Positions 7,193 to 15,031 of a stretch of DNA of 36,669 nt are shown here, one piece after another. The DNA is from Fibrobacter sp. UBA4373 (GTDB taxonomy: Bacteria; Fibrobacterota; Fibrobacteria; Fibrobacterales; Fibrobacteraceae). The position numbers were made by a program, and so were the translations under genes. The notes under the pieces are model-generated. The model was not told where the DNA came from. It searched no databases and worked only from the letters and a program-made list of their open reading frames with translations. The DNA is taken from positions 1 to 36,669 of the forward strand of contig DGSB01000030.1 of the NCBI GenBank assembly GCA_002390045.1, given 5' to 3'. Position 1 is the stretch's first letter. Each line of letters begins with the position of its first letter.

Positions 7193-9394
7193 TCAATGCA
7201 GAATGATCAGCTTTCCTTGCTTCTTCTTGGAACCTTTTTTGATCAGATAATGGTAAACGCCCGGGGCTACCAAAACGCCTCGGCGATCCTTTCCATCCCA
7301 TACGATGCGTCCACCGTCCAATTCATCGCCGGCAAAGGAGCGGACCAAATGCGCTCCTGCGTTGTAAATCGAAATGACGGCATCTTCCGAAACGTTTTCG
7401 AACGTAACGGATTGGTTCAAGTTTAGGCGGAACGGGTTCGGGTACACTTTGATTTCCGGACCATCCGAAGTCATATAGGCTCCCGTTTCCCGCAGATCCG
7501 TGCGATAATAGGCGGACATGCCATTCTTGTGGACAAACCAGGCAACGCCTTTCTTCGAATCGATCGCGACGTCATAAACGATATCATTCAAGAGACCGTT
7601 TCGAGAAACAAACTTGGTCGCCTTCATCGTGTCGGGACTTGTTGCCGTTTTTTGAATCATGTAGACACCGCTTCCGATGGTGCCGATCCAAAGGCGATTG
7701 TTCGGATCGACTTCGATAGAAGAAAGGCTTGCGTGCTCATACGAAGAAGTCTTATGCGGAGCTTGGACAGAATCCATCCCCGATTCCCAGTAGGCAAATG
7801 CGGTCGCCGTAATTGTCCAAAGGCGGCTATCCTTATCAAAATCCATGTCGACAATCATTTTGTGGTCCGGCGTAGGAATCGACATTTTAGATGCGATTTT
7901 CAATTCGCCACCGGTCTGTGAAATCGGTGTAATCGTGAAAACATCCAAGACACCTTGGCCATCTGTTCCTTCCGTCGTTCCGGCTGCGGAATAGAGAATC
8001 CATTCCGTACTGTCATTCGACCAGGCAGAAACAAGAGGACCGGCGAACTTTCCGGAACCGACCTGGCCCGCACAGCTCACATTTCCCGCTTCATCGATAT
8101 AAGCGATTCCATAAGCGGAGGCGCCCCAATAGCTCACAAGCCAACCAAGGCTGTCCGGAGAGGGCGCAATCCCAGCCGGCACAATGTAATCCTGCAAATA
8201 TTCTTCCACACAGGAATGCAGATCCGCCGTGACTTCCGCTTCGAGATGCAGTCCGTTTGCAGCATAGAGACGGAATCCGTAGCCCCAGATTCCCACGAGG
8301 GTTTTGGCATCTCTCAAAGTGACCAAGTTTTTGAGCAACCGCGTATAAGCTTCCGTTCCCCCGTAAAATATAATCGGAGATTCCGGCTCTTGGAAAGTCC
8401 AGGATTCCCCATCACTCCAGCCGAATTGCCCATAGGTCGAGTAAACCGTCACGCCACCATCCCCATTCACATAAGGCGTCACCACGTAAGGATTCTGTAT
8501 AGGGAAATAAGACCATTCCGAAACATTCGAAGATTCTGCACCGTCATAAAGCCAAACCGAATCCTGCCCGATGAGATAAGCCAGACCGTCCGCATTCACA
8601 ACCTGGCGAACTTTAGAGCTATCCCCCTTCCATAAGGCCGGGAATTTTTTGGCCGAGAGCGTATCCCCTAAAGCGACCACCGGAGAAAGCGTTTCTTCAA
8701 AGCTCACCAAGAGCTTTCCCTTCACCAGGGAGATGTGCTGAATTTTTGTTTTTGCCGTATCACCGCTATCGAACGAACCCACAAAGTTCCAGGATTCCGG
8801 ATCGGCAAGCAACACATCTTGCGCCAAAGCCTTCCAATTCATTTCGCGGAAATACACGCTAGAGCCCAAAGCGACAAAAAGAGAATCCCCTTGGATAAGC
8901 ATCGCCGAAGGCGACTTCGCCTTTAACGAAGCATCCGCGATTCGAGAAAGGGAAATCAAGGATTTGCGTTCCGCATAATCAAAGAAGGCGATTTTATCTT
9001 TAAAGCACAAAACGAGAATGGAATCCGCCGACTGGGCAAGCCCCTGCACAAGTTCTACTCCGGCAGAAGCGTAAGACCGATTCATAACGGCAAATTTTCC
9101 ATTCCCCAGATAAGCGGCAATAATTCCTTTATCGGAAATCGTGAAAATGTCACCCGATGCCGCATGCACCACGCCATAAATATTGGACGCCTCAAGCCCA
9201 TCTTCGGAAGTGGACACGCTCGAACTTCCATCCGAATTGATAAGGCGCACGCCTCCATCCGTCGCTAGGAAGAGCGTATGATGGGAAACCGCGCCTTCAT
9301 AAAAATGATCGGTACGGGAAAAATCAGACCATGCACCCGCCGCCAAAGCGTTGGACACAAGCAAAAACAGTAAAGAGCGGAGTAAAAGCTTCAC
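7193..9394 (-). CDS. Large secreted beta-propeller protein with sorting-like C-terminal domain
   Basis: The product is 733 residues. A signal peptide (MKLLLRSLLFLLVSNALA) is followed by AWSDFSRTDHF and a series of propeller-like blades such as FLATDGGVRLINSDG, LWTITATAFAYWESG and LWIGTIGSGVYMIQ, similar to two-component-regulator propellers. From about residue 650 comes VYPNPFR, then an Ig-like domain of the FlgD/type IX sorting type (VWDGKDRRG, APGVYHYLI) ending GKLIILH. The layout of N-terminal propeller plus C-terminal domain resembles PorZ of type IX secretion systems, but I cannot verify that. It is the first gene of a minus-strand operon with the small lipoprotein and cca, 18 bp upstream of the former. 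Confidence 0.78.
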   Translation of the reverse strand: MKLLLRSLLFLLVSNALAAGAWSDFSRTDHFYEGAVSHHTLFLATDGGVRLINSDGSSSVSTSEDGLEASNIYGVVHAASGDIFTISDKGIIAAYLGNGKFAVMNRSYASAGVELVQGLAQSADSILVLCFKDKIAFFDYAERKSLISLSRIADASLKAKSPSAMLIQGDSLFVALGSSVYFREMNWKALAQDVLLADPESWNFVGSFDSGDTAKTKIQHISLVKGKLLVSFEETLSPVVALGDTLSAKKFPALWKGDSSKVRQVVNADGLAYLIGQDSVWLYDGAESSNVSEWSYFPIQNPYVVTPYVNGDGGVTVYSTYGQFGWSDGESWTFQEPESPIIFYGGTEAYTRLLKNLVTLRDAKTLVGIWGYGFRLYAANGLHLEAEVTADLHSCVEEYLQDYIVPAGIAPSPDSLGWLVSYWGASAYGIAYIDEAGNVSCAGQVGSGKFAGPLVSAWSNDSTEWILYSAAGTTEGTDGQGVLDVFTITPISQTGGELKIASKMSIPTPDHKMIVDMDFDKDSRLWTITATAFAYWESGMDSVQAPHKTSSYEHASLSSIEVDPNNRLWIGTIGSGVYMIQKTATSPDTMKATKFVSRNGLLNDIVYDVAIDSKKGVAWFVHKNGMSAYYRTDLRETGAYMTSDGPEIKVYPNPFRLNLNQSVTFENVSEDAVISIYNAGAHLVRSFAGDELDGGRIVWDGKDRRGVLVAPGVYHYLIKKGSKKKQGKLIILH

Positions 9395-9415
9395 TCTTTA
9401 ATATTACCAAAATCT

Positions 9416-9937
9416 TCAGGATTTTTTTACCAGATCCAACACATTTTGGCGCATTTTTCCGACCGAAACAAGGATTCTTTTAGAAACCGTCGAACGTTTG
9501 ATTCCCGTCATTTCAGCAAGCTCCCCCACCGAAAACCCCTTCAAATAATGCAAATCGACCAAAGTCCCCAAACTCGGAGAGATCCTGTCCAGCAAGGAAT
9601 TCACATCCTGTTCGTCAAAAACTTGCTTTAAATTGGCGGAATTTCGCCGAGTTTCGTAATGGAAATATTTTTCGCAGACATTTTGCGTTCGTTTACGGTA
9701 ACGGAGCTCGTCGTTGCAGGCATTTTCGGCCACTCGAATCAACCAGCCTTCTGGATTTTCCAATTTTCGGACATCTTCAAAATGCGTATGGAGTCGAATG
9801 TAAACATTTTGCAGAAGATCCTGAATCGATGACTCGTCATGAATTCGATGCGAACACAATTTGTAAATTTGGTAGCGATGACGATTCCAAAATTTCAATA
9901 TATCTTGATTGCGAACGGGCCCTTGAATGCAGGCCAT
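9416..9937 (-). CDS. ECF-type RNA polymerase sigma factor
   Basis: The product is 173 residues from the ATG at 9937, which has a strong GGAGAGGAG upstream; the longer open frame beyond it runs into the divergent dsbD gene and is rejected. Residues about 10-85 match sigma region 2 (IQDLLQNVYIRLHTHFEDV, ENPEGWLIRVAENACNDELR). Residues about 110-165 match region 4, with the helix-turn-helix SVGELAEMTGIKRSTVSKRI. The size fits the ECF group. No anti-sigma gene is adjacent. It is divergent from dsbD with 75 bp between the starts, so shared control is possible. The regulon is unknown. Confidence 0.88.
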   Translation of the reverse strand: MACIQGPVRNQDILKFWNRHRYQIYKLCSHRIHDESSIQDLLQNVYIRLHTHFEDVRKLENPEGWLIRVAENACNDELRYRKRTQNVCEKYFHYETRRNSANLKQVFDEQDVNSLLDRISPSLGTLVDLHYLKGFSVGELAEMTGIKRSTVSKRILVSVGKMRQNVLDLVKKS

Positions 9938-10012
9938 AGAGCTCCTCTCCAATATGATGGAGCATTCGAAAAGCGACGCGTCAAAGATAGCTAAGCATAG
10001 GAGCGCTTTGTT

Positions 10013-11830
10013 TTGAAGATGTTTGAAAAAAAATATTTTGTAACTTACAGGTTGCAGGCCTTGGCCATTGCCTTTTTGGCCTTCTTTTGCTCGCAATCCT
10101 TTGCCGAAGGTTTTGATTTTGACGGATCCGTCAACCTGAACGGGATGGAGCCTCCCCAAGTAGAAATTCTCTATCCGGACGGAACGACTCGCGAAGGCAC
10201 CGAAGTGACCGTCCAAATCACGATTCCCGAAAAATGGCACGTCAATGCGAACATTCCGGCGGATCCTTTTTTAAAGCCTTCGACTCTCGATATTCAAGCC
10301 CGCGGAATCGAATTTGCCGAAGCGATTTGGCCGGAACCGATCAAAGAATACAGCGAAGCGCTCGATTTTGAAAATCTCGTTTTCAAAGGAACGTTCCAAG
10401 TCAAAGTCCCCATTAAGGCCATTGCCGCCGATTATGACACCAGCACGACGAACGTGGACTTCGGTTACCAAGCTTGCAGCCAAATTTGCCTTGCTCCGCA
10501 AACCGTTCACGCTTCCTTAAAATTGAAGGCTCTCGGCCAAAGCGCCCTGCAAGAACATTCGGAAGAATCTTCAAAAAAAAACTCCGCTGATTCCCTCGCA
10601 TTGCTTTTAGGGCTCGCCTTTTTGGGCGGATTGATTTTGAATCTGATGCCCTGCGTTTTGCCGGTCCTTTTCTTAAAGCTTTTTAGCTTGGTGAAGAATG
10701 CAGGAGAAACCCGCTCGCGCCTTTGGAAATTGACCATTGCACTGGTTCTCGGGATTCTTTCGTCTTTCTGGATTCTTGCAGGAATCGTTTCCTTGATTAA
10801 AGCCGGCAGTGGAAATGCAGGCTGGGGATTCCAATTCCAGAATCCGGGATTTGTCGCCTTTATGGTCGTTCTGCTTTCGGCCTTCGCGATGAATTTGTTC
10901 GGATTCTTCGAAATCTTTTTACCGGGCAGCACCCTGACCAAGATGGATGCGGCGACGCGAAAGGAAGGTCTTGCCGGAGCATTCTTTAGCGGAGTCTTGA
11001 TGGTCCTTTTGAGCACCCCGTGTTCCGCTCCGTTCCTAGGAACAGCCATGGGTTTTGCCTTTACGCAGAGCACGGCAATTTTGTTCGCATTCTTTACGGT
11101 GGCAGCCCTCGGTCTTGCCTTCCCGTACATTTTAGTCGCTATTTTCCCCCAGGTTTTAAAGGTCTTCCCCAAACCGGGAACCTGGATGCTCACATTCCAA
11201 AAAGTTCTGGGACTCTTTTTGCTCGGCACAGCCATTTGGCTTGTGTGGATCGCCTACCAGATGACCGGACTTTGGGGGGCATCGGTCATCGGGGTTTTCG
11301 GAATTTTGGCCGCCGGGCTTTCCGTTGTTTTTGGAAAATTTGCAAGACCGGACAAACCCTTTATACGCGAGCCGATTTTCTTGATATCCATCGCGATATT
11401 CTTCTTTGCAACCTGGTTCTTCGGCGGGAAACCGATCATTCAAAACATTCTCGAAGAGAACGCCCAGATCAAGGCCGCAGAAACTTTGGACAAAGACGGC
11501 TGGTACCGCTATTCGAAAGCGACATTCCAAACTCTTGCCAAAGAAGACCGCCCGATTTTTGTCGATGTCACAGCGGACTGGTGCCTCACCTGCAAAACGA
11601 ATGAAGCCGTCATCCTTTCCCGTGAAGACGTCAAAAAGCTTTTTGAAAGCAAAAATGCCATTCTTGTCCGCGCCGATTACACGCTCGAAAGCGATGATGT
11701 TTCTGAGCTTTTAAGAAACTTCGGGAAAAGCGGAGTCCCGGCTTACGCCGTTTACGATCCAAAATCACAAAAATGGAACGTTCTCTCCGAAATTTTGACC
11801 GTAGACGCTATCGCAGATGCATTGAAGTAA
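10013..11830 (+). CDS. dsbD: Thiol:disulfide interchange protein DsbD
   Basis: DsbD carries electrons from cytoplasmic thioredoxin across the inner membrane to periplasmic reductases. The 605-residue product has a signal peptide, then an N-terminal immunoglobulin-like domain with C155 and C159. Eight or so membrane helices follow with the redox pair C214 (NLMPCVLP) and C337 (STPCSAP). The C-terminal thioredoxin domain has WCLTC (C524, C527). All three cysteine pairs are present, so it should be active. I accept the TTG at 10013 as start: AGGAG at 9999-10003 is 9 bases away, whereas it is 15 bases from the ATG two codons later. It is divergent from the sigma factor gene. Confidence 0.9.
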   Translation: MKMFEKKYFVTYRLQALAIAFLAFFCSQSFAEGFDFDGSVNLNGMEPPQVEILYPDGTTREGTEVTVQITIPEKWHVNANIPADPFLKPSTLDIQARGIEFAEAIWPEPIKEYSEALDFENLVFKGTFQVKVPIKAIAADYDTSTTNVDFGYQACSQICLAPQTVHASLKLKALGQSALQEHSEESSKKNSADSLALLLGLAFLGGLILNLMPCVLPVLFLKLFSLVKNAGETRSRLWKLTIALVLGILSSFWILAGIVSLIKAGSGNAGWGFQFQNPGFVAFMVVLLSAFAMNLFGFFEIFLPGSTLTKMDAATRKEGLAGAFFSGVLMVLLSTPCSAPFLGTAMGFAFTQSTAILFAFFTVAALGLAFPYILVAIFPQVLKVFPKPGTWMLTFQKVLGLFLLGTAIWLVWIAYQMTGLWGASVIGVFGILAAGLSVVFGKFARPDKPFIREPIFLISIAIFFFATWFFGGKPIIQNILEENAQIKAAETLDKDGWYRYSKATFQTLAKEDRPIFVDVTADWCLTCKTNEAVILSREDVKKLFESKNAILVRADYTLESDDVSELLRNFGKSGVPAYAVYDPKSQKWNVLSEILTVDAIADALK

Positions 11831-11876
11831 TCAGAAACGTTGCATTTTTTTAAGGAATTAAAATAGATTTGATATC

Positions 11877-13109
11877 ATGAAAGTTGCCCTTCTTACCAAT
11901 GAATTTCCTCCCGACATCTATGGCGGTGCCGGTATTCACGTTCAATTCCTTTCCCGCGAGCTTCGCGCCCATTGCGAAATTGAAGCCCGCGCATTTGGAC
12001 AGCAGAACGATTTTGAAAAGAACCTGCATGCAGTCGGATTTGCTCCAAAGCTGGATTCCAAGCCTGTCGATCCGCGCATGTCCAAGATCCTGAACCCGCT
12101 CGACATCAACTTGCAGTGGGCCAGCAGTCTTGAAGACATCGATATTGTGCATTGCCATACTTGGTACAGCCACTTTGGCGGTGTCGTCGCGAGCAAGCTT
12201 TTTGAATGCCCACTCGTTCTGACGACGCATTCCTTGGAGCCTCACCGTCCGTGGAAAGCGGAACAGCTCGGCAACGGCGGTTACCAGATGAGCACTTGGA
12301 TTGAACGTTCCGCTTACCAGGCTGCCGATGGCGTGATCGCCGTTTCGAAAGAAATGAAGCGTGACGTGATGGAGCTTTATGGAGTTCCGGCAGACCGCGT
12401 CCAAGTGATTTACAACGGTATCGATCCGGATTTTTACCAGCCGACTTTTGAGCCCGAAGTTCTCGACAAGTTCGGCATCGACAAGAACAAGCCTTTCATT
12501 CTTTTCGTGGGCCGCATTACCCGCCAGAAGGGAATTTCTCAGCTCATCAGTGCCATTCCGCACATTCGCAAGGATGTCCAAGTCGTCCTTTGCGCAGGAG
12601 CTCCGGACACTCCGGAACTTGCCGCGGAATGCGAAAGCAAAATCAATGCGTTGAAGCAAACCCGTGACGGCATTTTCTGGATTCAGGAAATGATGAACCA
12701 CAAGGAATTGCGCGTTCTTTACACCTATGCCACCGCATTTGTCACACCGTCTCTTTATGAACCGTTCGGTATCATCAACCTGGAAGCGATGAGCTGCGGA
12801 ACGCCTGTCGTCGGAAGCGCGGTCGGTGGCATTCCAGAAATCATCGTCGACGGCAAGACAGGATTCCTTGTTCCTCTCGAACCGACATCCGCGACGAACT
12901 TTGAACCGAAAGATCCGGACAAGTTCCAGCACGCCCTTGCCGAAAAGCTGAACACGCTGATTGAAAATCCGGACATGGCAAAGAAGTTCGGAGAAGCAAG
13001 CCGTCAGCGTGCGATCGATGTCTTCAGCTGGAAGAGCATCGCCAAGCAGACGTTCAACTTCTACGAAACGGTGATTGCCCGTTACAAGGCAGAAGGCCCC
13101 AGAAAGTAG
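11877..13109 (+). CDS. glgA: Glycogen synthase-type GT4 glycosyltransferase
   Basis: The 410-residue product has the GT-B fold of family GT4 and resembles the short actinobacterial-type glycogen synthase (glgA, TIGR02149 group), which elongates alpha-1,4-glucan from a nucleotide sugar. Visible elements are the N-terminal donor/acceptor loop NEFPPDIYGGAGIHVQFLS, the hinge FVGRITRQKGISQL and the E-x7-E site in EPFGIINLE (E295, E303), followed by GTPVVGSAVGGIPEI. No clear ribosome binding site is close to the ATG. Other GT4 enzymes share these motifs, so the exact product is not proven. A strong terminator follows. Confidence 0.85.
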   Translation: MKVALLTNEFPPDIYGGAGIHVQFLSRELRAHCEIEARAFGQQNDFEKNLHAVGFAPKLDSKPVDPRMSKILNPLDINLQWASSLEDIDIVHCHTWYSHFGGVVASKLFECPLVLTTHSLEPHRPWKAEQLGNGGYQMSTWIERSAYQAADGVIAVSKEMKRDVMELYGVPADRVQVIYNGIDPDFYQPTFEPEVLDKFGIDKNKPFILFVGRITRQKGISQLISAIPHIRKDVQVVLCAGAPDTPELAAECESKINALKQTRDGIFWIQEMMNHKELRVLYTYATAFVTPSLYEPFGIINLEAMSCGTPVVGSAVGGIPEIIVDGKTGFLVPLEPTSATNFEPKDPDKFQHALAEKLNTLIENPDMAKKFGEASRQRAIDVFSWKSIAKQTFNFYETVIARYKAEGPRK

Positions 13110-13130
13110 AAAGGAATCGACTTGAAGGAA

Positions 13131-13160
13131 AAGGAGCCGCTAACGCGGCTCCTTTTTTTA
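13131..13160 (+). terminator. Strong intrinsic terminator, probably bidirectional
   Basis: A perfect 10-bp stem AAGGAGCCGC / GCGGCTCCTT encloses a TAAC loop (13131-13154) and is followed by a T run. It ends the glgA transcript. On the other strand the stem is followed by TTTTCCTT, so it may also end the convergent PDZ-gene operon. Confidence 0.93.
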
Positions 13161-13175
13161 TGTGATTAAGACGTT

Positions 13176-13883
13176 TTAGCGCAGCATTCCTTTGAAGTAA
13201 TAGTTCTTTCCATTTTGAGAAATACGCACAAAGTAACTTCCCCGCGGGAGTTTTGATCCATTCCATTCGATGGAATTTTTACCGGCAACGCCTTCCATTT
13301 GGAATTTTTGAACCCGTTCACCCTTGGCCGTCAAAAGTTCCATTTCTGCAAAGCCCGAGTTTTCCAAATTCAAAACGATTTCCGTTCGCGAAAAGGAATC
13401 CAACGACTGGGATTCTGAAATCGGAATATCTTTGGTCGAAGTTTCTTTGGACGCGTAAACTTTGGCGTTTAAACCCGAAAGTTCCACCTCATCCAAAAAG
13501 ACCAAATTTTCATTTGCCGATTTTTTGTACAGTACCGGTGAGCCTTCACCATCCGACTGCACCACAATTTTTTCCCGCTGCAGATGAAGCGTCAAAGTAT
13601 CATTTCCGCGCATCACGGAAAGCACGAGATTTTCTCCCGGATTCCCTCGAAGCACTTCCATATCATATTCCAAACTTTCTCCTTCAAGCGGGATTCCGTT
13701 CGCAGAAAGCAAAAAATCCCCCGTCATCAGCCCCGCCTTTTCGGCAACGGAGCCTTTCACAACGTCGGCGATTTCAGCCCCGAATTCAGAAGGGTAAATG
13801 GCAAGGCCTATACCGCCAAAAGATTCCGCGGCAAGACTCATTTGTACCGAAGCAAGAAGGCTCAAGGCCCATAATTTTTTCAT
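13176..13883 (-). CDS. Secreted PDZ-domain protein with sorting-like C-terminal domain
   Basis: The product is 235 residues from the ATG at 13883, which has GGAGG upstream and overlaps the stop of the preceding gene as ATGA. After a signal peptide (MKKLWALSLLASVQMSLA) comes a PDZ domain at about residues 22-100: GGIGLAIYP, VAEKAGLMTGDFLLSANG and the hydrophobic VLSVMRG. No protease domain is attached. The last 70 residues form an Ig-like domain ending NSIEWNGSKLPRGSYFVRIS and YYFKGMLR, the pattern of type IX sorting domains. It is the last gene of a three-gene coupled operon with the propeller lipoprotein and the lipase-like protein. Its partner is unknown. Confidence 0.8.
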   Translation of the reverse strand: MKKLWALSLLASVQMSLAAESFGGIGLAIYPSEFGAEIADVVKGSVAEKAGLMTGDFLLSANGIPLEGESLEYDMEVLRGNPGENLVLSVMRGNDTLTLHLQREKIVVQSDGEGSPVLYKKSANENLVFLDEVELSGLNAKVYASKETSTKDIPISESQSLDSFSRTEIVLNLENSGFAEMELLTAKGERVQKFQMEGVAGKNSIEWNGSKLPRGSYFVRISQNGKNYYFKGMLR

Positions 13884-15031
13884 TCGAAAACCTCCGAAAG
13901 AACAGTTTTTGTTTGAATTAAAGAATCCAAAATGGACGTCGGCAATTTCATAACGCCTTTTTGGAATGCAGCGACATAAAGCGTATCGTTTACCAGAACG
14001 CCATCCAGAATTTCTGCAACGCCTGGTATCGGCGGAAGATCTTTCCAACGATTTTCATCCGGCGAATAGATCGCCGAACCTTCACCGAGAACGACAATGC
14101 TTTTTTGATATGGAAGAATACGGTAAACAGAAGCAGGCGTTTTAGACGAAAGAACCACATCTTCGTTTTGAATTTGCAAAGAGCAGTCCATCTTTTGCGT
14201 CCACGCATGAGATGGGGAAAGCTGAAAGACTCCTTCCAAATTGGCGTAGCCAACTAAAAGGCCCTCCGAAGTCCATGCGGCATCTCTAGCAAGCGTCGAA
14301 GACTCGTTCCAAATTCCATTTTCGCATTCTACCTTTGGATTTTTAAGGAAATGCCATGCAGAATCGGAAGTGTCGAAGCGAACGATTCCATTCCCATACG
14401 TCATTGCGTATAGGGAGCCGTTCCATTCTACAGCCCTCATAAAAGATTCTTCGACAGGAAATCCTTCATTAAGAATTTTCCAGGAGCCGTCTTCCGATTC
14501 AAAGTAGATAGGACCTCGTTCACCCATTTTACCTCTAGAAAGGGAAAGCACTAAACGTCCTTGAAATTTGGCGATTCCATCGATTCCATAAGCGGTATCC
14601 GAAATCGGATAGTTTGGATTCACAACTGGAAGCGGGACCAAATTCCACGTTTCGTTTTGCGGATCGAATTTCCAAAGGCGCGCGCCTCCACGGCTAAAGT
14701 ATGTTCCCACAAAAAGCATTCTTCCATCGGAATACAAAACGTTCGGAACATCACCCTCGGGAAGTTCAAGCTCTTTCCAAAGAAGGCTACCGACCTTCCC
14801 CAAAAAAAGTTGAGAGCGTCTTTTTCCATCGATAACCCGATCATTTCTGGCAAAAAGAAATTTCCCTGCCCGCTCCACCGATTCAATTCCCGTCCCCAAG
14901 AAGTTTACTTCCGACGTTTCAATCGAAAGCCCAGCCGAAGACCAGCCGACTTTCTGAGGGGCAGGCTTATCCACAGTTTCCTTGTGGGAACAAGCGGCGA
15001 GAAAAATCAAGGCGAACAAAATCCATTTCAT
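13880..15031 (-). CDS. Lipoprotein with Kelch- or propeller-like repeats
   Basis: The 383-residue product starts with a short lipoprotein signal, MKWILFALIFLAAC, with C14 lipidated. The body contains repeated strand motifs such as LWKFDPQNETWNLVPLP, IVRFDTSDSAWHFL and AIYSPDENRWKDLPPIPG, which look like Kelch/beta-propeller blades. No catalytic motif is visible and no family is assigned. The ATG shares its A with the stop of the upstream lipase-like gene (TAATG), and its own stop overlaps the start of the PDZ gene (ATGA), so all three are probably translated in step. A scaffold or binding role at the outer membrane is an inference. Confidence 0.75.
   Translation of the reverse strand: MKWILFALIFLAACSHKETVDKPAPQKVGWSSAGLSIETSEVNFLGTGIESVERAGKFLFARNDRVIDGKRRSQLFLGKVGSLLWKELELPEGDVPNVLYSDGRMLFVGTYFSRGGARLWKFDPQNETWNLVPLPVVNPNYPISDTAYGIDGIAKFQGRLVLSLSRGKMGERGPIYFESEDGSWKILNEGFPVEESFMRAVEWNGSLYAMTYGNGIVRFDTSDSAWHFLKNPKVECENGIWNESSTLARDAAWTSEGLLVGYANLEGVFQLSPSHAWTQKMDCSLQIQNEDVVLSSKTPASVYRILPYQKSIVVLGEGSAIYSPDENRWKDLPPIPGVAEILDGVLVNDTLYVAAFQKGVMKLPTSILDSLIQTKTVLSEVFE

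Noticed and set aside
13253..13921. 222-codon plus-strand open frame
   Set aside because: It is the antisense of the PDZ gene, which has a clear signal peptide and domain structure.
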